DNA from: JAOZTV01 sp965371805
GTDB taxonomy: Bacteria; Acidobacteriota; Aminicenantia; UBA2199
Direction: 5' to 3'
Assembly: GCA_965371805.1 (NCBI GenBank)
Contig: CBDUZW010000002.1
Location: 62,001-126,000 of the forward strand
DNA: 64,000 nucleotides
A model generated the notes under the pieces. That model was not told where the DNA came from, did not search any database, and saw nothing but the letters and a program-made list of their open reading frames with translations. Below are positions 34,419 through 42,906 of the stretch, one piece after another (the first letter of the stretch is position 1; every line of letters begins with the position of its first letter). Position numbers and translations under genes: made by a program.

Positions 34419-35992
34419 TGATGGAAAACAAAAAACATACAGGCTCATATTATACGCCACAATATCTGGCTGATTTTATTTCAAAACGAGTACAAACTTT
34501 TTTTGAGAATAGAACTCATTTATCTATATTGGAACCAAGTGTTGGAGATGGAGCTTTTATTGAATCATTTAATAGGAATTTTGCAAAATCAATAAACCTT
34601 ACCGCTTTGGATATTAATTTAACTGAATTAGAAAAAGCAAAGGAGAAATGGAATAATAAAAAATCAAGATTTGAAGTTATTGATTTTTTGGAATTCGAAA
34701 ATAAAAGTAAATATTCTGCCATAATAGGCAATCCTCCATACATAAAAAAAAACCTGTTAACAGAAAAACAAATTGAAACTTGTAAATTAATCCATAAATC
34801 AGAGAACTTAAGTGAAACTTCAGTAAAAAACATTTGGACAACATTTATTATTAAGTCTAATCAATTACTAAGTTCAAATGGTGTATTAGCCTTTGTTTTG
34901 CCATCGGAACTATTGCAAGTAAAATTTGCTGAAGAAGTTAGGGAATATTTGAAAAAAGAGTTTGATAGAATAGAAATATTTACGTTTAGCAATTTAATGT
35001 TTGAATGCAAAGGACAAGATACTATAGTGTTATTCGCATATAAAAAAGCAAATGATAAAGGTGATTTTTTTACAAATATTGAATCTAAAAGTGATTTAGA
35101 AAGTAATTCATTTCAACTGAATAAAAACAACTTACTTGTCGAATCAAAAGTTAAATGGACACACCATTTTTTAACTTTAGAGGAACTGTCTTTTTTGAAT
35201 ATGCTGAAAAGTAGATTAAAAACTGCAAATCACTATTGTGATTCAAAACCAGGAATAGTAACTGCTGCAAACAAATATTTTATAATAGATAAAAAAACGG
35301 AAAAAGATTTCAATTTATCCCTTTATACAAAACCTATAATTCAAAAGGGTTTATTTGTTAATGGTAGTGTCGTTTTTAGGGAAAAAGATTTTTTGGAATT
35401 AGAGAGATTAAATCGTCCAACGAGATTGTTACAATTAAAGAATGACGATAGATTATCGAATAAACTTAAAGAATATCTTAAAATTGGAGAAGAGCTTAAA
35501 ATTCCATTAAGATATAAATGTAAAATGCGTGATAATTGGTATGTGATTCCAAATATTTCTACTGAGCCCGATGCTTTCTTTTTTAAAAGAAGTCATCGTT
35601 TTCCAAAATTACTCAAAAATGAAACAAATGCATTCGTAACAGATTCTGCTTACAAGGTTTGTATTAGAGAGCCTTATGAATTAAACAGTTTTATTTTTTC
35701 CTTTTACAATTCACTCACTTTAGCCTTCACTGAAATAGATGGAAGGTATTATGGCGGCGGAGTATTAGAGCTAACGCCAAATGAATTTAAAAATTTGCCG
35801 ATCCCTTACATGTATATTGATAAATCTAAATTTGACGAGTTCGCCACAAATTTTGAAACCAAAGAAAATATTGAAAGTGTGTTGTCTAAGAATGACAAAG
35901 AAATTCTTGGCCATTCACTTGGGCTGACAAATGATGAAATTGTAAAAATACAAATGATTAGAAACAAACTATTACGAAAACGAATTAGGTAG
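34418..35992 (+). CDS. Adenine-specific DNA methyltransferase, gamma class (Eco57I/TaqI-like)
   Basis: 524 residues. Motif X GSYYTP (9-14), SAM-binding motif I LEPSVGDGAF (about 38-47), and the catalytic motif IV GNPPY (104-108) identify an N6-adenine methyltransferase of the gamma arrangement (X-I-IV then a C-terminal target-recognition domain from about 250). The C-terminal half is rich in Lys/Asn and should recognise the site. M.PstI-type partners of BsuBI/PstI endonucleases belong to this class, but the endonuclease lies 1.8 kb downstream beyond gene wreckage. The immediate partner is the HNH gene. A second ATG follows at once (34421). Confidence 0.9.
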   Translation: MMENKKHTGSYYTPQYLADFISKRVQTFFENRTHLSILEPSVGDGAFIESFNRNFAKSINLTALDINLTELEKAKEKWNNKKSRFEVIDFLEFENKSKYSAIIGNPPYIKKNLLTEKQIETCKLIHKSENLSETSVKNIWTTFIIKSNQLLSSNGVLAFVLPSELLQVKFAEEVREYLKKEFDRIEIFTFSNLMFECKGQDTIVLFAYKKANDKGDFFTNIESKSDLESNSFQLNKNNLLVESKVKWTHHFLTLEELSFLNMLKSRLKTANHYCDSKPGIVTAANKYFIIDKKTEKDFNLSLYTKPIIQKGLFVNGSVVFREKDFLELERLNRPTRLLQLKNDDRLSNKLKEYLKIGEELKIPLRYKCKMRDNWYVIPNISTEPDAFFFKRSHRFPKLLKNETNAFVTDSAYKVCIREPYELNSFIFSFYNSLTLAFTEIDGRYYGGGVLELTPNEFKNLPIPYMYIDKSKFDEFATNFETKENIESVLSKNDKEILGHSLGLTNDEIVKIQMIRNKLLRKRIR

Positions 35993-36200
35993 AAGCATCT
36001 GCTATTTTCAAGTACATTTCTTGCCTTTTCCTTTCCTCAAAAATCAAAGAGCTTCCATCCAAACCCTGATTGAAAAAAGAATTAAAACTAGCATAAGGCA
36101 AGTATATATGCCGAATGTCGTATATTTAGATAAAAACGGAATTGTAATAAAGGCCAAGTATGCAGAAGAGAGCATATCAATATATAAAAGAATATTTTGA
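35993..36200 (+). pseudogene. Decayed coding remnant of unknown origin
   Basis: Directly after the methyltransferase stop, one frame stays open to a stop at 36198-36200 and reads like protein (…SIRQVYMPNVVYLDKNGIV, then IKAKYAEESISIYKRIF) but has no credible start codon or ribosome site near its beginning. I do not recognise it. The following bases to 36460 hold no long frame and may be further remnant. It marks past gene loss inside the island. Confidence 0.4.
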
Positions 36201-36464
36201 TACTTATTAAAAGTAGATAATCCATTTGAAGATTGGGAAATTGAGAGTACAACATGTTTATTCATTTTTCTATATTGGCAGAAAACTATTATAAAAACAT
36301 ATCAAAATAAAATTATTGACTAAAATCTAACAATCTATGGCTCGAAAAACAATTTTAATGATTGGATCAAAGTGAATTTGGTGTCAGACCAGATTTTATA
36401 TTCCTATTAATGTTTTTTATATGAGGTTTGATAAAAAAATTGGGAAAAAGGCCAAAACCCGTGG

Positions 36465-36788
36465 GTGGTAGCCAGAAAAAATGAATTATGGAAAATAGAT
36501 GTCCGGTTGACCATTGATCAGATGAGCCAATTGTTTCAGAAGTCACGTTCAACAATTAATGAACACATAATCAATATTTATAATGAAGGAGAACTTGATA
36601 AAGAACCTTCATTGAGAAAAATCGGAAATTCCGATTTTTCTACTAAACCAACTAATCACTACAACCTGGATGTGATAATTTCAGTTGGATACAGAGTCAA
36701 AAGCCATCAGGGGACTAAATTCCGTCAATGGGCAACAACTCTTATTATTTTGGTTCTAGCCATTTATACTCAGCTTGATGAAAAATAG
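36465..36788 (+). pseudogene. Truncated virulence RhuM-family gene
   Basis: The frame contains strongly family-like segments: an HTH-type QMSQLFQKSRSTINEHI, then INIYNEGELDKEPSLRKIG, and YNLDVIISVGYRVKSHQGTK then FRQWAT, all typical of the N-terminal half of RhuM/Virulence_RhuM proteins common in mobile islands. After FRQWAT similarity ends and a stop follows within 16 codons, so the C-terminal half is missing. The residues expected between DVRL and TIDQM are shortened too. No good start codon or ribosome site. Intact RhuM proteins are often linked with restriction-modification and toxin genes. Confidence 0.75.
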
Positions 36789-36809
36789 TTATAATGGTAA
36801 TATATAATA

Positions 36810-37814
36810 ATGAATTATCCAGATTACATTTCAAATTTATTGAGACCTAATATAGATGAGGATTTACCTCTTGTAATTGATTTATTTGCTGGTTGTGGAG
36901 GATTGTCTTTAGGATTTGAAGCAAATGGCTTTCGTACTATTGGATATGAAATGAATGAAAATGCCTCTAAAACATATTCTTATAATCTTAATGGTGTCTG
37001 CCACACGAAAAAACTAGAAGTTGGAGAAGAATATCCAGATGCTGGAATAGTTATCGGCGGACCTCCTTGCCAGCCTTTCAGTGTTAGAGGAAAACAAAAA
37101 GGATTACATGATTCTAGAGATGGATTTCCCATTTTCTTGGATGCTGTTTCTAGGTTAAATCCAGAAATTTGTTTATTTGAAAATGTACGAGGTATGTTAT
37201 ATAAAAACAAAATATACTTTGAAGAAATTTTGAAAGAACTAATGAATCTTGGATATAATGTTTATTTCAAATTACTAAATGCTAGAAACTACCATGTACC
37301 GCAAAATAGAGAAAGGGTCATTGTTGTAGGTGCAAAGAAAAAGTTCAAGTTTCCAGAGAAGGAAAAAGAAAAAATTATGGCAGGAGAAGCGCTTTTAGAA
37401 TTAATAGAAGAACCATCAGATCCAAAACTCTTTTTGACACCAAGTATGGATGCATATATTAAAAAATATGAAATTGCATCCCAATGTATAAACCCACGAG
37501 ACCTACATCTTGATAGACCTGCAAGGACTTTGACTTGTCGCAATCTTGCTGGTGCTACAAGCGATATGCATAGACTGAAACTAGAATCAGGTAAACGAAG
37601 GATGCTTACCGTTAAAGAAGCTGCTCGGTTGCAAAGCTTCCCCGATTGGTTTACATTCATAGGAACTGAATCAGATCAGTACAAACAAATAGGAAATGCT
37701 GTTGCACCTATGTTTTCATTTCACTTAGCTAAAACAATAAAAAAATATATAATTAATGATGGGTTTGAGATATCTAGTTCGAGGTATTTACGTCAATTGG
37801 AGTTATTTCAATGA
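36810..37814 (+). CDS. DNA (cytosine-5) methyltransferase
   Basis: 334 residues. Motif I DLFAGCGGLSLGFE (24-37), motif IV GGPPCQPFS with catalytic Cys87, motif VI ENVRGM (124-129), motif VIII QNRERVIVVG, and motif X near QIGNAVAP are complete. The target recognition region between motifs VIII and IX is short (roughly residues 175-240), so the site is likely short. It overlaps the downstream endonuclease gene by four bases (ATGA), indicating a matched restriction-modification pair. Confidence 0.95.
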   Translation: MNYPDYISNLLRPNIDEDLPLVIDLFAGCGGLSLGFEANGFRTIGYEMNENASKTYSYNLNGVCHTKKLEVGEEYPDAGIVIGGPPCQPFSVRGKQKGLHDSRDGFPIFLDAVSRLNPEICLFENVRGMLYKNKIYFEEILKELMNLGYNVYFKLLNARNYHVPQNRERVIVVGAKKKFKFPEKEKEKIMAGEALLELIEEPSDPKLFLTPSMDAYIKKYEIASQCINPRDLHLDRPARTLTCRNLAGATSDMHRLKLESGKRRMLTVKEAARLQSFPDWFTFIGTESDQYKQIGNAVAPMFSFHLAKTIKKYIINDGFEISSSRYLRQLELFQ

Positions 37815-38821
37815 GTATGGATTATTTTTTAATTCTTAATTCAAGAAATTTTAAAAAAAAAGATAAAAATATTCAAAAATTATATATTGAATGTTTGAAA
37901 ATACTAGATTTGTTTGGATTACCTCTTGAACAAACACCACGACGACTAGAAAAGACAGTTGGAGCTTTTCTTGCTTTATGTAATATAAAAAAAGTTAATG
38001 AATTAAAAAAACCGGAAAACATTAATACTCCAAGAGCTATGAAAACAAGAGATATCATAACTTGGGAAAATAAATTCTTACAAGAAAAAATTTCATCAGG
38101 ATCTTATGACGACATACGTAGAAAAGATTTAAAGTTATTAGTTCTTGGTAATATAGTGCTTAAATCATCTCCTAATTCAGCAACAAATGATTCTACTAGG
38201 GGATACGGAGTTAATCCAATTTTTTCAGAAATAATGAAAAAATATGGTTTGGCAAATTGGAAAGAAGAATTTTCTTTCCATTTAAAAGATATTCCTTTGA
38301 TTAAAGATACTTTAAAACGTGAACGTGCTATTAACATTGTTCCAGTAAAGATTCCAGGTGGAACTATTTTAAAGTTTTCAAACGGTGAACATAATATTTT
38401 ACAAAAAAAAATAATTGAAGGTTTTTTACCTCGTTATGGAAATGGTGCTGAATTATTATATGTTGGTGATACAGCTGATAAGTATTTATATGTCCAAAAG
38501 GAGAAGATGAATGAATTATGTCTTCCAGAAATATCTCATGAAGAACTTCCTGATGTAATAGCATTTTCAGAAGAGAAAAAATGGATATATTTTATTGAGG
38601 CTGTTTATAGTTCAGGACCAATTTCAGAAACAAGACTTCTTCAACTTAAACAGATTACAAAAGATATTAAAACTGAGATTGTTTATATAACAGCTTTTCT
38701 AGATGTGAAAACTTTTAGGAAATTTGTTAATGAAATAGCATGGGAGACAGAAGTGTGGATTGCTGATAATCCTGATCATATGATACATTTTAATGGCGAT
38801 AAGTTTATGGGGCCTTATTAG
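37811..38821 (+). CDS. BsuBI/PstI-family type II restriction endonuclease
   Basis: 336 residues. The C-terminal ~130 residues match the BsuBI/PstI catalytic region: the LPDVIAFSEEKKWIYFIEAV segment with the PDV...EAV metal-binding pattern, SGPISETRLLQL, and IVYITAFLD. The N-terminal helical domain (KTVGAFLALCNIKKV) also fits the family. Such enzymes usually recognise CTGCAG and pair with N6-adenine methyltransferases. Here the overlapping partner is a C5 methyltransferase, so the recognition site may differ. Confidence 0.85.
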   Translation: MSMDYFLILNSRNFKKKDKNIQKLYIECLKILDLFGLPLEQTPRRLEKTVGAFLALCNIKKVNELKKPENINTPRAMKTRDIITWENKFLQEKISSGSYDDIRRKDLKLLVLGNIVLKSSPNSATNDSTRGYGVNPIFSEIMKKYGLANWKEEFSFHLKDIPLIKDTLKRERAINIVPVKIPGGTILKFSNGEHNILQKKIIEGFLPRYGNGAELLYVGDTADKYLYVQKEKMNELCLPEISHEELPDVIAFSEEKKWIYFIEAVYSSGPISETRLLQLKQITKDIKTEIVYITAFLDVKTFRKFVNEIAWETEVWIADNPDHMIHFNGDKFMGPY

Positions 38822-39009
38822 AGCAATGTAGTCTTAAAAAATATATTCATGCAGGTGGGAATTTCTCCTGGACCATATATCATGACAAACTTATTTTTAA
38901 AGAAAACAATAAAGTAGAATTAATTAGAGTTTATGAAAAAACCAATTCGAGAGATTTATACAAAGGAAAAATGCTTTTTGTAAGGTTCTTTTCAATGTTT
39001 TTTAATTAA
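38803..39009 (+). pseudogene. Orphan open frame at the island's right edge (gene remnant)
   Basis: From 38803 to a stop at 39007-39009 one frame is open for 68 codons and reads like a protein (LKKYIHAGGNFSWTIYHDKL, then IFKENNKVELIRVYEKTN), but there is no ATG, GTG or TTG with a ribosome site near its start; the first ATG is at 38971. It overlaps the end of the endonuclease gene in another frame and touches the end of purL. I do not recognise the family. Best read as the C-terminal remnant of a deleted gene. Confidence 0.4.
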
Positions 39010-42000
39010 GAAAAGTATTCTACTCCTGATTTAAATATTTTTAGATCTTTATTTCCACTGATGTTTTTCATTATGTCTTCTGTGGCTCTTTCGGAATGAC
39101 CCATTTTTCCGAGAACTCTTCCATCGGGGCTTGTAATAGCTTCAACAGCATTAAATGAACCATTTGGGTTGTATCTGACATCCATTGAAGGATTTTCTTC
39201 AAGATCAACATATTGACAAGCAATTTGTCCGTTTTTCTGTAATTTTTCAATTACTTCCGGATTGGCAATAAACCTCCCTTCTCCATGAGAAACAGGTACT
39301 GAAAACACATCACCTGCTGAAACACCGTTGAACCATGGAGAAAGAACAGAAGTGATTTTTGTCCTTGCCACCATTGAAATATGTCTTCCAATTTCATTAG
39401 ATGTTAGAGTAGGTGAATCTTTTGCAGGCTCAAGTATTTCTCCATATGGTACGAGGCCTAATTTTATAAGTGCCTGAAAACCATTACATATACCTATCAC
39501 TAATCCGTCTCTTCTATTCAGCAGATTCATAACAGAATTCCTTATTTCTGGGTTTTGAAATACTGCTGCAATAAATTTACCTGATCCGTCAGGCTCATCA
39601 CCTGCGGAAAACCCACCCGGTATTGCAATTATCTGTGAGTTATCAATGCTTTTTTTCAAATACTCTAATGAATTAATTATATCTGAACTGTTTTGATTTT
39701 TGAAAACAAATGTTTCCGTAATACCGCCGGCTTTTGAAAAAGCGGATTGAGTGTCATATTCGCAATTGGTTCCAGGAAAAACAGGTATTATAATTCTGGG
39801 TTTTGCATGTTTCGTTATTACTGTTTTTTTATTTTTTTGAGTATATAGTGATGATGTAATAATGCTTGAACTGGCTTTAATCTTTGTTGGAAATACAGAT
39901 TCAAGCGGCTCCTCCCAATTTTCCTGAATTTTATCAATTTCAATTTTGAAATTTTTATATATAAAAACAGGATCATTTATTGTTTTACCAATAATTTGAA
40001 ATTCACTCTCCTTAAATACATCTTCTGGTAAATAATTTGAATCTATCTCAAGAAGAATTGAGCCATAATCTGGAGAAAAAAACTGATCTGAATGTATATC
40101 ATTATCTAATTCAACGCCTATTTTATTTCCAAAACTCATTTTTGAAAGAGCTTCTGAAATACCACCATTTGTGATTGTATGAGCTGAAAGAATTTTTTTG
40201 CTTTTTATTCCTTTTGAAATCTCTGTATATCCGGTTTTTATCTGATTAAAATCAGGCAATTCAAATTTATCTCTATTTACTTTAAAAAGAACAATTGTAT
40301 TGCCTGTTTTTTTTAATTCAGGAGAGATTACATCATTTACTGACGCTGTGTTTACAGCAAAAGTTATCAATGTTGGTGGAACATTTAATGCTTTAAATGA
40401 TCCTGACATAGAGTCCTTTCCACCGATTGCAGCAATTTTCAATTTTGTTAAGGCATAATTAGCACCAAGTAGAGCAGTAAAAGGTTTACCCCATTTTTTT
40501 TTATTCTTTCCAAGTTTTTCAAAATATTCCTGAAGTGAAGTTCTTATTGTTGAATAATCGCCTCCAATGGCAACAATTTTTGCAACAGCCTCAATCACAG
40601 AATATAAAGCGCTATGAAATGGGCTCCACTTTGCTATTTTGGGATTAAATCCATGGCTCATCAAAGTACATGCATCTGTATACCCTGAAAGTAAAGGAAT
40701 TTTTGCAGCCATTGCTTCCATTGGGGTTGACTGATATTTGCCACCAAAAGGCATAAAAACAGTTCCGGCTCCAATAGAACTGTCAAATTGTTCTATTAAT
40801 CCTTTTTGACTACACCCAAAAAGATTTTCTGAATTTTTAATCCATCTTTTCTTAACATCCTGTTTATTATTTTCTAAATATTTTTTAAAATAATTTTCTT
40901 TATCATTCGGCGCTGTAACAAAAACATCATTACTTTGCTTTACACCATTTGTATTTAAAAAATCTCTACTAATATTAACGATCTCTTTACCACGCCATTT
41001 AATTATTAATCTATTATTATCTGTGACTTCCGCGATCTTTACTGCGATTAGGTTTTCTGATGCAGAATATTCAATAAACTTATCAACGTCCTCCTTATTA
41101 AGAACAACTGCCATCCTCTCCTGAGATTCTGAAAGAGACAGCTCTGTTCCATCCAGTCCATCATACTTTTTATGTACCATATCAAGATTAATTATCAGTC
41201 CATCAGCAAGTTCTCCGATTGCAACAGAAACTCCTCCAGCACCAAAATCGTTGCTTTTTTTTATTAAACTTGCAACTTTTTCATTTCTAAAAAGTCTTTG
41301 GATTTTCCGCTCTTCAGGAGCATTTCCTTTTTGTACTTCAGCACCAGCTTTTATAATTGAATCTTCAGTATGTTCTTTTGATGAGCCTGTTGCTCCTCCA
41401 ATTCCATCTCTACCAGTTTTACCTCCCACTAGGACAATAATATCTCCAGGAAGCGGCTCTTCTCTTTTTACATTTTTTTTGGGAGCAGCACCAATAACAG
41501 CACCAACCTCCATTCTTTTTGCAATATATCCCTCGTCATAAATTTCAGAGACAAGACCAGTTGCAAGACCTATCTGATTCCCATAGGAACTATATCCGGA
41601 AGCGGCCTCAGTAGTTATTTTTTTTTGAGGCAGTTTTCCAAGAATTGTATCCTTTACTTTTTTTCTTGGATCACCGCTACCAGTTACTCTCATAGCCTGA
41701 TATACATATGCTCTTCCAGATAAAGGATCTCTTATGGCGCCTCCTAGACAGGTAGCTGCGCCACCAAAGGGTTCAATTTCAGTTGGATGATTATGCGTTT
41801 CGTTTTTAAACATAATAAGCCATTTCTCTTTTTTTCCATCTATAATAATTTCCCGTTCAATACTACAGGCATTTATTTCACTTGATACTTCCAAATCATC
41901 TAGAAGCCCTCGTTTTCTCATCTCTTTCATACTAATTATTGCAAGGTTCATCAATGTAGTTTGTTTTTCTTTATCTTCATAAACAAACTTTTTTGAATCT

Positions 42001-42776
42001 AGATAAGACTGATATGATTTTTTAATGGGCTTTGTAAAATGAGACTCTTCAAATGCAACAGAATCAATTATTGTCTCAAAAGTAGTATGTCTGCAGTGAT
42101 CTGACCAATATGTATCTAACATTTTTATTTCTGTAATTGTTGGTTCTCTTTTTTCAGTTTCTTTAAAATAGTTCTGGCAAAAGACAATATCTTCCCTTGA
42201 CATTGCAAGGCCATTATCACTAATAAATTGTCCAAGTTCCTCAATACTTTTTTGATTAAAATTCTTTAAAATTTCTACATCTGCAGGAATTATATGCTCT
42301 TTTTTTAAGGTTAAAGGTTTAGTTGATTCAGCTTCTCTTGAATCTACACTATTTATTAAATATTTTTTTGCTTTTAGAAGTTCATTATCTGTTAATGAAC
42401 CTTTTAATACAAATATTTTAGCAGTAGAGATAAGTGGCTTTTCTTTTAATAATAAAATTTGGATGCATTGTGCAGCTGAATCTGCTCTCTGATCATATTG
42501 ACCGGGGAGATATTCAACTGCTATAGCCGTTTCGTTATTATCAAAATCAATTTTTTCAATAAATACATCGTCTACCTGAGGCTCAGACAGTATTAGATTA
42601 ATAACTCTATTTATTTCTGTGCTTTCTATTCCAGACAGGTCATATCGATTTAATATTCTCACATTTAAAAGATTACTAATCTCAAGATTACTTTTAATAT
42701 CAGATAAAAGCCTTTGTGCTTCAATGTCAAATCCAGCTCTTTTTTCAACAAAAACTCTCTTTATGGTTTGCTCCAT
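39006..42776 (-). CDS. purL: Phosphoribosylformylglycinamidine synthase, single-chain
   Basis: 1256 residues from the ATG at 42776. The frame is open 31 codons further upstream, but AGGGGG just before 42776 and the match of MEQTIKRVFVEKR to the family start decide it. One chain carries the N-terminal domain, the two AIRS-like ATP domains (EPFGGAATCLGGAIRDP, GGKTGRDGIGGATGSS) and the C-terminal class I glutamine amidotransferase (FPGTNCEYDT, GICNGFQAL with the nucleophilic Cys, and SHGEGRF). The length fits the ~1240-residue clostridial/bacteroidal type. Fourth step of purine synthesis. Confidence 0.96.
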   Translation of the reverse strand: MEQTIKRVFVEKRAGFDIEAQRLLSDIKSNLEISNLLNVRILNRYDLSGIESTEINRVINLILSEPQVDDVFIEKIDFDNNETAIAVEYLPGQYDQRADSAAQCIQILLLKEKPLISTAKIFVLKGSLTDNELLKAKKYLINSVDSREAESTKPLTLKKEHIIPADVEILKNFNQKSIEELGQFISDNGLAMSREDIVFCQNYFKETEKREPTITEIKMLDTYWSDHCRHTTFETIIDSVAFEESHFTKPIKKSYQSYLDSKKFVYEDKEKQTTLMNLAIISMKEMRKRGLLDDLEVSSEINACSIEREIIIDGKKEKWLIMFKNETHNHPTEIEPFGGAATCLGGAIRDPLSGRAYVYQAMRVTGSGDPRKKVKDTILGKLPQKKITTEAASGYSSYGNQIGLATGLVSEIYDEGYIAKRMEVGAVIGAAPKKNVKREEPLPGDIIVLVGGKTGRDGIGGATGSSKEHTEDSIIKAGAEVQKGNAPEERKIQRLFRNEKVASLIKKSNDFGAGGVSVAIGELADGLIINLDMVHKKYDGLDGTELSLSESQERMAVVLNKEDVDKFIEYSASENLIAVKIAEVTDNNRLIIKWRGKEIVNISRDFLNTNGVKQSNDVFVTAPNDKENYFKKYLENNKQDVKKRWIKNSENLFGCSQKGLIEQFDSSIGAGTVFMPFGGKYQSTPMEAMAAKIPLLSGYTDACTLMSHGFNPKIAKWSPFHSALYSVIEAVAKIVAIGGDYSTIRTSLQEYFEKLGKNKKKWGKPFTALLGANYALTKLKIAAIGGKDSMSGSFKALNVPPTLITFAVNTASVNDVISPELKKTGNTIVLFKVNRDKFELPDFNQIKTGYTEISKGIKSKKILSAHTITNGGISEALSKMSFGNKIGVELDNDIHSDQFFSPDYGSILLEIDSNYLPEDVFKESEFQIIGKTINDPVFIYKNFKIEIDKIQENWEEPLESVFPTKIKASSSIITSSLYTQKNKKTVITKHAKPRIIIPVFPGTNCEYDTQSAFSKAGGITETFVFKNQNSSDIINSLEYLKKSIDNSQIIAIPGGFSAGDEPDGSGKFIAAVFQNPEIRNSVMNLLNRRDGLVIGICNGFQALIKLGLVPYGEILEPAKDSPTLTSNEIGRHISMVARTKITSVLSPWFNGVSAGDVFSVPVSHGEGRFIANPEVIEKLQKNGQIACQYVDLEENPSMDVRYNPNGSFNAVEAITSPDGRVLGKMGHSERATEDIMKNISGNKDLKIFKSGVEYFS

Positions 42777-42906
42777 GTAGCCCCCTGCGTTAAATACAAT
42801 TATATCATAAAAATGATTTTGAGATTTTGCTGATATTTTAATAATGAATAAACAATGTATTAGAAACAAAAATATTTAATACAATTTTGAAATAGAATGT
42901 TATATA

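Noticed and set aside
36044..36265. 73-residue reverse ORF in the wreckage zone
   Set aside because: Opposite strand to a more protein-like open frame; no ribosome site or recognisable domain.
37289..37660. 123-residue reverse ORF inside the C5 methyltransferase
   Set aside because: Antisense to a gene with complete motifs.
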